Of a DNA stretch of 64,000 nucleotides, positions 11,573 to 25,600 are shown one piece after another (positions within the stretch are counted from its first letter, which is position 1; each line of letters opens with the position of its first letter). The notes under the pieces are model-generated. The model searched no databases and was not told where the DNA came from. It was given only the letters and a program-made list of their open reading frames with translations. Origin of the DNA: Allolobophora icterica. Taxonomy: Eukaryota > Annelida > Clitellata > Crassiclitellata > Lumbricidae. The stretch covers positions 70,470,877-70,534,876 of the forward strand of contig OY744608.1 of assembly GCA_963556255.1 (NCBI GenBank). Reading direction: 5' to 3'. Both the position numbers and the translations under genes were made by a program.

Positions 11573-13655
11573 TCAGCAAGCACTATGCTTTGTTGTTTCA
11601 AAGATGCCTTTTTGGAAGAATGGGTGAAAGTTGGCGAGGAGTTGCTTGCAGTAGACGTTGGCACGACTCGGGTGAAGGGGACAACCAGGGGTGTTGTAGA
11701 GAAGTTCAAGTAGATTCTGAAGATAAATCTACAAATTGTTCAAAGCCAAATAGAAAGTCATTATTATTAACACTGCATTTATCCTCAGAGGTATGAATGA
11801 TCTCAGAAGTGACCCTATTAAGTCTTGGTAGAAATGTAAGTTCCAGAAAAATCCAGCCTTGCCCTCGCAACCATCAGGGAAGATGACTTTCGATGGCCAA
11901 ACTCTCCGATAAAAACTGCTCCAGCATCACTACTAAGGCCAAAAATTAGTCTTTTAAGACTGTAACAACGAGCTCCATTGGTTTCCCAGTCACTTCGTAC
12001 CCTACATTCTTGTTGTTAAAGTGTTAAAACAGTTGAACATAACACAGATGTTACTTCATTCAGTGTTCATAAATTCTAATTTAGTTGACAAAGGGGTGCA
12101 CTATAGTCTAGTGGTTACCATGGTGGACTGTCAATCGAGTTCGGGGTTGCAAATCCCTGCCAGGGCAGAAAGTTCTTTGAGATTTCTGTTTACCTACACC
12201 CTTTACTCACCCTCGGATTGTCGCTGACTATTCCTATGGCTGAAGGGACTGGTTTTCTTCTTAATCAACAAAACTACTTCATCACATGATTAAGGAAAGT
12301 TATTTAACCAAAATCAAATTTCAGAATACATCAACTGCTAGCCATTCTCAGCAAATTGACACAATTAAAAGAAAATAGGATGAATTTACTTCAAGCCGAA
12401 TCCTTCTCGTGGCAATAACTTTCTCCGTTGTGAACAGCTTTTTAGGAGGGAATTCAAGAGAAGCAACCTGAAAAAAAACGGGAAAAAGACTAAATTAAGC
12501 CATAAAATCTCAATTTAAACAATTTCCCATGTAAACTTAGAAACCGAATCCAACATTCAGAATCTGGCTTGATTTCACTCGAATCTGTACATCGCAATCT
12601 TATCAGTTGTGTGCCATTACTAGAAAAATCCTGACTTTAGACACGCACCAAATTAATTCTGGCTTTAGAATATAGCCTAAAACCCTACAACACAAGTTGT
12701 GATGCAACTAACTGCAAATTTATATAGCACCACATCAAGAGAAAAATCCGGACCTGAAAACAAAACCTACAAAAGAATAGAATGGTCTTCAAGTGCTTAC
12801 ATAAATGAGGCAAAGAGAGGCCAAGAAGCTAATGTTGCAGGTTGCAAGGCGGTTTAATTAGCCTAACGACATCTTATGGCATCAAAGGCTATGAGAGTCG
12901 ATAAGATAAAGATTTTGTATAGTCTTCACCGTTAGTCAAGGCATGGATCCCAAATTCAAGCTGGTTCAACACAACATAACCTTGTTATGAGGCATCATTA
13001 AGTTCCAGTGTAGTTAAGAAGTAAACAAGTGCTGTTAAAAGTCTGACCTGAGAATATAGAGCCAGGAGATCGCTGTGCAGTTGATGAAATCTTCGATATC
13101 GTCTGAAAATGGTCCATTCCTCGTCCAGTACAGCCACCTGCAAAAACAACAGCATTTCTTTTAACTATAAACGAAAAATAAAATTCTACTCCAATTTAAA
13201 GAATTTAATTACTTCTAGAACACTTATTATCATCAATCAATGGTCGTTTCAAATCGTTGTAAAAAGTCAATATAAATAGTCTAATAATGGTTGTATAAAA
13301 ATACAACTAAATAATAATGATGAATACAATAGGAAAAATTTTCTTTTTTTAAATCATTACATAAATTCCTAATATTCAGATTTGTTTTAAATCCTGTGTC
13401 TTGATTCACAGCGGTTAACAAGAGTTATTAGGTTTAACAACACAGTACAGTACTTTTATCAGATAGCTGCAGTTGCAATAGTAACATCGATAGTACCTTC
13501 ACTTCAAACTCTACATATGTACTTAATCCCGATCCACGGAAAATGGAACAAGGAATTTTTATGCGAAATGGATATGACGACGAAGAACTAGAAGAAGATT
13601 GGCGAACGACAAGAAGAGATCGATCCAGAGGACTACCGCCTGGAAAAGGTTCCAA
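11573..13655 (-). other. KIF16B: KIF16B PX domain (exons 30-33, residues about 1160-1301)
   Basis: [14 protein letters not shown] and YVEFEVK open the PX fold. The PI3P-binding segment FRRYRRF is at residues 1209-1215, and the membrane-loop PPKKLF at 1235-1240, followed by ATRRIRLE. The last exon ends [22 protein letters not shown], matching the FSPFFKKGVFDY end of human KIF16B. All four exons are in phase 0. Confidence 0.93.
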
Positions 13656-16600
13656 CTGCAACGACAAAAACACGACCAAAAAGAAATGAGAGACGACTCA
13701 AGTATAGTTACCAAGACAAAACAGATTCAAAACTTCAAAGAGTAGTAGTAGTTGCAGTTTAAAGATGCTGTGTGATAACAAAGGTGATTAGTGTCGCCCT
13801 TCTCCTTTATCCAGGCTTGGGACTGGCACAACCTGCGACATGACTCCTTCGCCTCTCTTCCTCTTATGCAAGCACTCGAAAACCATTCCGTTCAATCGTG
13901 GTTTCATTGTGTAAGATCGGGAGTGCCTCTGAAGAGCCTCTCTTGAAGTGGGGCTATATAAATCTACAATTACACTTACAGTTGCGTTCAAAACTTAAAT
14001 GAGGTTCTTGAGGTACAACACAAAGATAAATAGATAGAAAACCAGAATAAAGAGAAAAGTGACCTACCATAGACGACGTATTCGAAACGGAGTCGTGCGT
14101 TGAGTCGTTGCTAGTTGTCGAATGAGTCGTCGTTTCACTGCTAGAAACCATAATTTTCATATGTAGAAACACATCTCAGCATGTCCAAGCCAACATTTAT
14201 ATAGCACCTCTAGAAAGCAATAGACCTGTGCTACTTAAGCTAACAATTGTATTTAGATGCAAGCAGTTGTTTCGATCAGTCTGACAGTCATGCATGCAGC
14301 AAGTTTGACAAGAACTTTAAAAAGTGCTACTGTAACTTTAATTGTAGTTAGAAATTTATATAGCGCCATTTCAACAGACAACTAACACATACTTACATAC
14401 CTACATACACACATACATACACACATACATACATAATGCAAACACATATAAGCTCCACTGCCTGCTTCACTCTCTGGCAACTGGTTCTTCACTTCGCATC
14501 ACCACTTTGCATCACTCTGTCATGATGCAGAACTCGTGAATCAGCTGTTGCCCAGCGCTCAGCTTTTATGTAATGCTTTAAAAATGCTCAGTCTACAATA
14601 TAAATCTCTGATGCAGCACTAAGCAACATAGAACCTAAACCTCGTACAATTATAACTAACCTCATGCCACTTTCTTCGTGTTTCTTGGTCTGTGACTCCA
14701 ACTCCGTCTCTCGTCTCCCGTGTTCCCGAAGAGGGTCAGATGCAGACTCCTTCCCACGTTCACTTCCTTCCATATCCGTCCCATGGACCTCCAAGGGGTG
14801 CTTTTCCACAACAAGCTTCTCCAGCCGACATGCCTCTTCCACCTTAGAAGTGCTTCCTCCATCATTAAGATTCGACTCTCCTCTTTGTAGCTGGTCATCT
14901 GTCCTCTCAAGATGCTAGAAATCGTCAATTTCAAGGAGTTTTTTTAATAATCCACCCAAAATTTATTTCAAAAATTACTTTGAACTTTATAAGAAGTTAG
15001 GAAAATTAATCTGAGTGCTTTTTAAAGTTTGCTCGTGTTAAAATGTTTGTAATAACAACAACAAAAATAATAATAATATCCATATTTTTTAACTAGAGGG
15101 ATCTAAATTTTAACTTTGGTAAAAGTAATCTTTTATTAATAAACAAAATAATACTTCTCTCAGCTTAAATCATTGTGTCACAAACCCCCATAAACCAATT
15201 CCAAACGATACTGCTTTAACCCCCCCATGATCCTTTCCTGCAGGGTAAATTTACCCCACCCTACCATGACACACTGGCAGGGTAAAATTTAAAACAAATT
15301 AAAACAAAATAATAGTAATAATAGTAATAATAACAACAAACTATAAAAAATAAAAAAATAAAATAAATAATAATAATAATAATGCTAAATTATTATTAAA
15401 ATGGAGACTGATCGCAAAGTCACCTCATCTTCAAGTTTTGTGACAATCAATTGACGACATTCGTTTGTACCGTTTGTCAGCATCACGTGACCTGAATTAA
15501 TGACAGAACACTTCCGGTTTACTTGCTTCTGATTGGCTCTTAAGTGCACTATCTAGGTCAGGTTAGGTTAAGGTCAGGCAAAAGTATGTAGAAATTTCTC
15601 AGAATTTAATTAATATTAACGGCCTGTGTAATTAATTTATCGCTGGTCATGTTAACGATGCAGTGTTTGTTAATCAGTAATTAAATTATAATAACAGCTG
15701 AACACTTAATGACGTTAGAAATTTCCAAAACGTTAGCACAGATCATCAAAGTTTAATGAGAAACACCCAAACTCATAGCTAGCAGACTGGTTAAAGCACT
15801 TGGCATGTAACACGAAGAGTATGGGTTCGAGTTTCAGCTCAGCTGATTACTGTACCTTCAGCAAATTGCTTCACACACCACATTCATATTCACTGACCTA
15901 GCACACGTAATACATACAATATAATAACAACAACAATAATAATGTGAAACTAATTTCCTTTTCCAACGCCTTTCCATCTGTGCCCAGCGCCATTGCATTC
16001 AGACGCACATTTCTGGATGGTCGTGAAACCTGGGATGAAGCCTGATTTCTCAGAGATGAACATTTACTCCTAACATAATTTTTGTTGCTGAGGGATTATT
16101 TCTAAAAATAATAATAATAAGAAGCAGAGAAGAAAACGTCAACATACCACTTCGTATAAGTCGACATTCTCCAGGACTAAGACGTATTTCAACATGGTCT
16201 GCATCGGGACTTTGAGGAAGCTGTATCACCGCTGCTTCTGAAACACTCCTGCAAAACAGAACAAAGAATTGAAGAATAATTTAACCACATACAACAATCG
16301 TCGAAACTGTGCAGAGAACTTTCTATGACTACAACTATCTGAAAGCGAAAATCGTATTTGCACTCACAAGTTCACCTAAACGTCCTCACTTAACATTATC
16401 AGATAACATATTATTTTCAATTAAGAAATAATAATATAATATTATTTTTCCATTCCAGTTGAGAATGAAGATTCCAAACTTCATGCAGTCTATGAAGATG
16501 TTCCTTTCAGAACACATCATTCGAGCACAGTTACAACATGTTGGTTGTTCCCACGGTCTAGACTTTAACGTTGTGGTCGGTCCAACTTCTGGAAAAGTTT

Positions 16601-19600
16601 GCCTAGGACCCTACGACCTTTCGGCTCCTTGGTCTTTCTTTACCTTGATTCCGCAAGTGCTGGAAGACTGTTGTCTTCAATCCTGGTTTTCCGTCGTTAG
16701 GTCATGGAGTATCTCTTGAAGAGGTGCTATATAAATCAGTGATTAGAATTACACTAACAGTAGTTAATATGGCTTACAGAGGCAGCATAACATGGAGTTT
16801 CATAGTAACGTGCAATATAGAATAATAATAATTATAATATTATAAAATATTATATTATTATGCCTGAATTGAAAATTTCTGCTGCCTAGAAATAATTCAG
16901 TTATGTTTAACAAGTTGCTGAAGTCTAGCTTATACTGCCGTGGTTGGGATGGGAGTGCCACTGAGTAGGTACCTTGAGAGGACGCTATATTATGTTTTCG
17001 GAATGAATGAATGAATAAAAATCAATGAGTTGTATAATGCAAGGCATATGTTTCTTAGGGACTCGGCTCTTATGCACGCCAGCAAGGAGGTATTTATGCA
17101 TCCGATAAATAATTTTTATGCATTCAAGTATCGGATTTCAATAGCGCACGCTGTGGACCATTCCGAGTCGGCCTACCTTGTTTTGTTGTCTCCATTGTGC
17201 TTTGTTAGGCCTTCACTGTCCATCCGTTCTGCCTCGGTCTCACCTGCATGCGTGACGTCATCACACTTGGATGACAAAACGTCAGCATCCAATTCACCTT
17301 TTGTTTCATCGTCCTCACCAATCGTACATCCATCTCCTGCTGTCCGCATCTCATTCATCAGCTCCAGCATCTTTTCCCTCTTGGTCTCGTTCTCCCTAAG
17401 AACCTCCGAAATCAGCCGCTGGTAGGTCACCTCGTGATCCGTCACCTCGTCCGCTGCGGCTTCCAATTCCTTGAGCAGGTCTTCATTCTGCCGTTCCAGC
17501 TCTTCCAGTTCTCGGAAGAGCAGCACCTCCGCGTCATCCCTTGCCGCAACCAGTTCGATCCGACCATTCGTCACGTTCATTTTCCGATTCTCCAACTCGG
17601 CCATCAGCTCCTTCCTTCCGGATGCCTCTTCCGATCCTTCCAACAGACTCATCTCCTTCAGAATTCCAGCTTCCTCCTCGGTCGCTGCGCTCAACTGAGT
17701 CTCGAGTTCTGCGAGTGCCGCGGAACCTCTTGCAAAGATTTCGTTCTTCTTTTCGTCGTGGCATTCGCTCGTCCTCGAGTTCAAATCAGTGATCTTGTTC
17801 AGCAGACGATCCATGTGTTCTATCTCGATCTGGATCTTGGACTGAACGGAATCGTCGAGATCGGCAGCAATTGAGCCGAAGAGATTGTAGTCGACCTGAA
17901 GTTTCTTCAGTAGCTGAATGGACTCGTCTAGTTTTCCGAACTCCTGAATACGAACACAATTTATATTTTATATTTTTATATATTTTATTTATATTTTATT
18001 TTAACCAACTGCAGATCATTTCTCAGGTTCTTCATATGCATTTACATCATAATCATAAACTCCAAATTTCTAAAGAGCTGCTCTAAAGCTGAGCGCAAAG
18101 CAACGGCTTATACATGAGCACCATACAGATAGGAAACAACCTCATTATCATCAAGCCTTACTGGTATCTTCGTAAGTCATCGCCATCATCATAATATCAT
18201 TTAATCATGTTTATTAAGCACTACTATCTAACGACCAAGCATCAACCGATGGCGCCGAGTAATTGTGAGTGAAGGACTTTCTCAAGGTCCCTTCACAGTA
18301 ACCGCCTCAGGGGAGGAGAATCGAACCCGTACTCCGTGTATTACAAGGCGAGCGCTCTAACCAATCGGCCACTGTGTCTCCTTCATCAGTCGTACAGTCT
18401 CTGAAACACTAGATGAATAAGTCAATCTTAATTTGCCAACATCGCTTTAGAATTACTTGTGAAGACTAAATTTTCAGTTGGGTTTTTCCAAGACTCAAAC
18501 ATGGCCCCAGATGACCATACATCCAGAACTCAGATTAATTATTCCAGTTGACTGATGGAGCACATAATGAGTAACTCAAACAAACAAATCAATAAAGTCA
18601 TCTGAAATAAGTTCTCCACTGAAATGCATGTTTCTTACAGATTCTAGATCCTGTTTCAGTAGTGGAGATGGTATCTCCTTGTCAACATCGATACCAGCTC
18701 CCCTCTCGTCTGACATTTCGCCTCCCATGTCACCGCTCTGCTCCACTCCCACCTGCACAGCACACAAAACCAAACATCACAAAGAAACCATACTTAAAAC
18801 GCAAACGGAATTTTATTAATTTCTTCAATTACTGACAAAACATCCAAGCCATATTATCAGTTATAGCAACCAGCACAAAGTCTAAATCAACAGTTACCAA
18901 TGCAGAAGTCAAATGGGTCATAGGTCAAACGAGTCACAGGTAAAATGGGTCACAGGTCAGATGGGTCGGAGGTCGAAAGGGTCACAGGTCAAATGGGTCA
19001 CAGGTCAAATGGGTCAGGGGACCAATTAAGGCTGGATCAAAGGTCCTGAGACCCACAGCAGGACTGAGGGAGTCAGTCATTTCCTTTTCATAGGCGGTCT
19101 GGCAATTGACGAATACCAAGGCCGTGTGAATGTTCGATCGATGGTTGCACAAGCAGCAACAACCTACCTTGTTACTGTCCAGTTGGCGATATTGTTGCAG
19201 TTGTTTTTCGAAGTTCATAGACTTTTCTTTCAACTCACACACTTCCTGCTTCACTTGCTTCTGAACCTGGACAACAACGCAACAACACAAAGAGTCAAAT
19301 GACAATTCGAAAACATGAAGTCGGAGGATATTCATAGTTCTAAACCTGAATGGCACCTATAAGTATAATACGTATTTTGACAAGCCATGGTCAACAGTTA
19401 ACACCGTAAAGACTAGAGCTCTGATTCATTTCTTCCTGAAATGGTCCTATGTAAATTTTCGATAACATTTACAAGAACATTGATCCCAAATCTAATTTGG
19501 TAATGGACCACAAAGCCTGTTTCAGTCGATATCTTACTGCCTCTTCCGCATGACAACTCGATGTTTTGTGAAGAACTTGACATGAAGTAAACTGAGTCTT

Positions 19601-22600
19601 GATAAATACACAGGTACTAAGAAAGGGGCTTCCAGCTGAACCTTGGCAAAACAAAAGAGCTTTCAAGTGCCCTAACACAGTGGTTCTCAACCTGTGGTCC
19701 GCGGACAACTGGTGGTCCGCGGCCATCTGCCCTGAGGTCCGCGAGCAAGGTCTACAATTTAGATTCTTTTATAATTAAAAAGCATGCAAACAGACAAATT
19801 TTTTCAATTTTTTAAATTTCTGTTTCATTTCAATCGCTAGAATCGGCTAGATGGCAGCATGAGCCTAATAATGCGAGGATTTATGGCAACAAATTATTTT
19901 GTATTAATTTGCTTTTGGCACAATTTTTGGTGGTGGTCCGCGACCGAGACACAAAATTTATAAGTGGTCCTCGAGTCTAAAAAGGTTGAGAACCGCTGCC
20001 CTAACAGATGCACAAGTACCTCTAAAGGAAGTCTTACAGATTGATCTTTCTGGACAGTGAAGTGATTATGGTTTTGTTTTGGTGCGCTATCAGTCGACTG
20101 TGAATGAGACACCGACGCTACAGAAATGACTAATTACGATCACAAAGTCTAACCATCTCAGCCTCTTTCTTCATCTTCTCCGCCTCTGCCTGCATCTTCT
20201 CGAGAATCTCTCGCCTCCGTTCCAACTCCTTTTCCTCCGCCACCTGACGCGCCTGTCGGTCGGACTCTGCCAGCTGCAGTTTCTCCTCCATCTCCTCCAC
20301 CTCTCGCCTGAAGAGAAACAGAAGACAATGTGTCATATGCAATATACAATACAACTGTAATTCGTGCTTCCGTGTGACTGCACATGTAACATTTTCAAAT
20401 TAATAATAATAATGATAACAGCAAAAATAACAACAATAAATTACAATAACGATAATTAATAAAAGTAACTACAGTTAAATAATGTACGAGCATGACTTCT
20501 GTAACAGCATGACTTCTGGTACGAATAACAAACACAAAGTTATCAGTTTAATGTTAAGTCCAGTCGTACACGACAAGTTGACAAATAGCTTGGATGAAGG
20601 ACTTAGAAAGGTCAACAATTGCAGTCCTTGAATCATTTTAAATGTTTACACGACCAATAATCCAAGCAAAGTTACCGTTTTCTCTCCAGGGCTTCCAGTT
20701 GCTCTTTATGTTGCTGTTCCATGTCACATCTGGAACATTTTAAACCGCAAGAAATTAGTCTTCAAAAGATGTCTCTGCACTTAATCGTCAGATGGCTACC
20801 TACGGATAGACATCTGTTTAAATTTTTGTTACATGCTTAAGTAGCAAGAAAAACTGTTCTTCATCGCCATGTGTTGGTGGCCCTACTTAAGTGAGACTCC
20901 AGCTCCCTTAAAGTCTCCAGTTGTTTTCCAATACCCTGTTAATACTTTAAGTCAAATTGTATTTTCTTTTGTCAACATTTTTGGGATTCAATAAACAAAC
21001 AAACAAATATAATAATAAAAATAATTATTATTATTAAATTATTTTTCATTTATGGAATAATAATAACAATATATACTTTAATTTAAAAGAGGCGATGCTG
21101 TTGGACAGTATACTTAAGTACCCATGCATCTAAGTGCATTACCATATCGATTGGAGGTAAATATTCCTTACAAAAGAAGAGAAGCTGATGCAATTAATCT
21201 TTGTAGAAATCACAAATGAAAGCCAAACTGTCAAATCATGAATTCATACGAACCCTGCCCCTGACCAATTGAGATTATCTGAAGAGCGAAATATCTCCAG
21301 CCTTGACTGACTAAGCAGCGACATTCGACTTAGACTGGTATTCGACTGAAAACAGACATTGACATTATGAGTATGACATTACCTCAAAATTCAAATTATG
21401 CTCAACCTAATTGCAAATCGCTGTTCCTTCATGACTGATATTTACAACCCAATTTTCTGAAATGTTCTTTTGGGACTTGAAGAAATTGCATTTAGGAGAA
21501 CGAGCAAAATTCTGGACGATGTCAGGATTCATTCTCAGGAGTTTCACGATGAATCATCATTATTAGTTTTACCCCATAAATAGACTTAACCTCAGGTTTT
21601 AAGAAAATGTATCCACTGAAGTATTTGTGCCAGCAACTAAAACTAGTGATTGGGCCTTTAGCATCGCCAGCCCGAGGAAAGTCAGCATTTCTCAATGGAC
21701 CTGGAATAATGATATTGCTATTTAATACTGACCTCTTTCAGTTCTTTGCGAAGTTTAGTTGCCTGCAGCGGATGGTTGAATCGGAACATGTTCGTTCTGC
21801 CGAGGATTATGACGTCACCTATTCACAGAACGCAAACAACAACTACAGCCTTCTGAGAATCAAAGGAAAACTAAACAAAGACTTCAAGTTCTTAATAATT
21901 AAACAAAATCATCTGAAAATTCCACTTGATATGGGTCCTAAATTTAGCCTGCGACATAAGCTTCTCAGCCTCTCTTTGCCTCTTTTCCGCAAGCGCTTGG
22001 AGACCATTTCGTTCGATCATTAGCATGAAGATGTCAGACGTAAAACTTGCTTATGAATTGGCTTAAAGCTCACACTAGAGAGGCTTAAAAGTTCACAGCA
22101 ACTTCAACTCACAGTCGGAATGGTTTAAAACTCACACTCGGAATGACTAAAACTCACACTGAGAATGGCTTAAAACTGACCTTGGGAAAGAGTAACTTGA
22201 CTGTTCACAATGACTCCATTGACGTAGCACTCGGCATTTGTCATTGGAACGAGGGACACTTCATCGCTTTCATTGTAAAGGATGCAATGCTCTGACTGAA
22301 CATCAGGACCCTGAAGAACTAAACAAATATCAAACTCAGTTTCATAAGAAAATTCCTGACACAGTAAGTTTTGTAACACAGCAAGTTCTGTAAAGAGTCA
22401 ATTTTTCTTTAAATAAATTTATTTATGTTAATTGCAATAAATAACAAATAATTGCCATGATAAATTGGAAATCACAATAAATGTAATAACTGTAGTAAAA
22501 TAAAAAAGCAACTATTACTCTGTTACCCCCAAATGTTACTGTGTTACCTTAAATGTTACCATGTTACCTTAAATGTTACCACGTTACTATAAACCTTACC

Positions 22601-25600
22601 AAGTTACCACAATCTTACTGTCACTGTAATTTTACCGTGCTAATGTAATGCTACCATTACCGTAGATGTTACCATGCTACTGTAAATTACCATGTTACAT
22701 GCCAGTCAAGAGTAAACTATGTGCATCAAGTGGGTCATTCGGTTGAAGTTTAATTTCAGTCAGAAGTTAACCAACTAACCGATGTTTTGCTTTTCCTCGG
22801 CCGTTTCTGTTCCAATTGTCGTCTGACCTTCCTAAACATAACAGAAACTCTCATTTCAGACTCAGTGGAAACCGTATTCACTTTAATGAAACAAAGGCGT
22901 CAAACAATCATTCCTCAAATCTGTCTCCTGCCTACCACCACCACCATGACACTATCACCACCATTACCACCATGACACTACCACCACCACCACGACAATA
23001 CCACCACTACCATGACACTACCACCACCACCATGACACTACCACCACCACCATCACGACAATACCACCACTACCATGACACTATCACCACCATTACCACC
23101 ATGACACTACCACCACCACCACCACAACAATACCACCACCACCATGACACTATCACTACCATGACACTACCAACACCACCAAAACACTACCACCATGACC
23201 AGTGTCACCACCTATTTTAACATCCACATTCCCATAACTTTTCAGTTTCCTCTGTGGAACTGGTTAGATCTATCATTCAGATCACACATGGCATCTTCAT
23301 CATCATCATCACATCATCATCCTCTGCCTCATAATCATCCTCCTCCTCACAATCATCATAATCCACCTCCTCCTCCTCATCATAATCATCACAGTCATCA
23401 TCCACATCACAATCATCATAATAACCACCACCATCGTTGTCATAGTTTTCCTAACCTTCAAGTGGTAGAGAATCATTCCAGTGCTGAGCAGGTCATCATC
23501 AAGTCCGATCAGATGAGGTAGATCGGAGTCAAGGACAACTCCAAGGCCGTAACTGCGCAGAGCCAGCTCACCGCTTCCCTACAAACACAACCCACAAAAC
23601 AACTATTGACCTGATCAGTTTTTTCTGCAAGTAGCACTTTATAAATGTCAGACTACAATTACAAAGTAACAAAAACACAAATCCAGAAATATTAAAGATT
23701 GCTTAAATGCCTTAGCAGCTGTTCTGTCTCCTCTCTCTGGCAACCAGACTCAGACCTTCACTGAACATTGCTCTCAGCCATCAATTAAAACGAAATTAAT
23801 AAATCACGAATTAACTTTTAATACATAATTTAACACGCTTCGGCAATTGAATATATCAAGAGTTTTAGAATCGGAAAAGACCTTCAGTATGGCCGCAGTT
23901 TCATTCCAACGACCGGTCCAGGCCTCCGTCAAAACCTTCACCTAAACACAACCAACAGATTTCAATACTGTGCTGGTCAGTTAGAACATCGGTCAGTATT
24001 GCACTCAGTCACAAATGACCACGTTAAAAAAACTGTTATAGATTTATCTTAAAACATTATGAAATATCATCACGTGCAGTTACGTTGCTGAATGGACAGT
24101 TCTGGCAACTCATAAAAGATTTCTAACATGCTAAAAAAAATGAAGCAGAAACTGGAAGTAACGTAAATGTACAGTAAAGAACTGTAACCAAGTGTAATGT
24201 AACTGTGTATATTTTTACGGTTACGTTTCGATAAATTATTGAGTTTTCCTTAACAAGTTACATTACTTTGTTTATTAGTCAAGTAATTAGAAAGGTCTTT
24301 TATCGTCAGGATAAATAAAAAAATTAAAAACATATCTCAGGCAAGAACCGACCTTTGCTTCATTTTCACTCAACTGCTCCTGTAATTTTGGTGTAGCAAA
24401 TACATCCTGTGAAAGAGAAAATTTCATTGTTTGCAAGCATAATGCTAAAGTTTATCACAAGTACAAGAGGAGCCAACGAAAAGAATACAAGCACATACAA
24501 GCATATGCAAGCATATACAAATATATACAATACTTGACCCCAATTTCTAATGAACAAGAACTCGTTACATATGCCTCTTAATTAACATAATAATAGGTTT
24601 TGCCCAGCAACTGTGAATGAATGCAGGCCAAAGACAAGACGTGTACTAGGAACAACATACTTCACAGTAAATGCTCATCAAAGAGATGATCGGAACACAA
24701 TTCTGACGATTTTGGTTATTTTTACCTTTACGCCACCATTGCCAATCACCAGGCTTTATGATATCCCACTAACACCAAGTATTTCAAGTACTTCAAGTAT
24801 GCACAGTTCACTCAGTTTAAAAACAGCAAAGCCAACAAGTATAAGTATGCAGAGTTTGGATTCAAAGACTCACAATGTTTCCGCCGAGCAACGCTTTGAG
24901 TCGAGCAATTTCCGCTCGTAATTCTCGGATCAGTTTCACGTTTGGATCCTCGTTTACTTTCGGTTTGTTGATGATGTTCTTTGCGCGATTTGCGTAACGT
25001 AAAGTGCTCACGGTTTCCGTGTGATTGCAGTCGGCCGGAGAGACAGCTGTGAATGAAATAACATCCAACAACTCCCTGACAAGAGAATGGAGAACCTTTG
25101 CTACTACACTGGATTATGACTTTTAATTGTGATTTACCCTGGAACGTCTAGAAGAGGCACTATACAACCGTCTTCCACAGGAATTGCAGCTCGAGCTCCT
25201 CAGCCTTTCTCTTCCCTTGTTTTCCGGAAATGCCTGAAGACCATTTTATTTATTACTGCTAGCAATGACGTGTCGGGAGTGCCTCTGAATCGTTGAGTGG
25301 CGCTTTATAAATGTTCCACTACAATTACAATTACAAGTAAACAGAAGAAATGTCTATCTGAATAAACTCGGTTCTTACAACTGTGGTTGTTGCTTCATGC
25401 TTAGTGTTCTCATCATCAGATTAACATCATGTACAACCAAAATGAATACAGCACCCGACCATTTATTTATATAGCACCCTTCAAGTACCTGACAAAAAGC
25501 TGAGTCGTCATTGACCTACTTGCAATCATGATTGTCTTTGAGTTGCCACCGAGACTGTCCTTGAGCAACCAAGTCAGCACAGAATCACGATACGGTATGA

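Larger units (their letters stand above)
14068..21345 (-). other. KIF16B: KIF16B coiled-coil stalk (exons 20-29)
   Basis: Glu/Lys/Gln-rich heptad sequence runs through exons 20-28, for example [11 protein letters not shown] and [16 protein letters not shown]. Exon 25 (17943-17177) is 767 bases, by far the longest of the gene; the others mostly run 50-170. Exons 26-29 are Ser/Thr/Glu-rich and probably disordered ([19 protein letters not shown] before the PX domain). Conservation with human KIF16B is weak here, so these exons rest mainly on splice signals and phase. Confidence 0.85.

Noticed and set aside
22816..23521. His/Pro-rich ORFs on the plus strand
   Set aside because: Translations of CAC/CAT microsatellites in a KIF16B intron.
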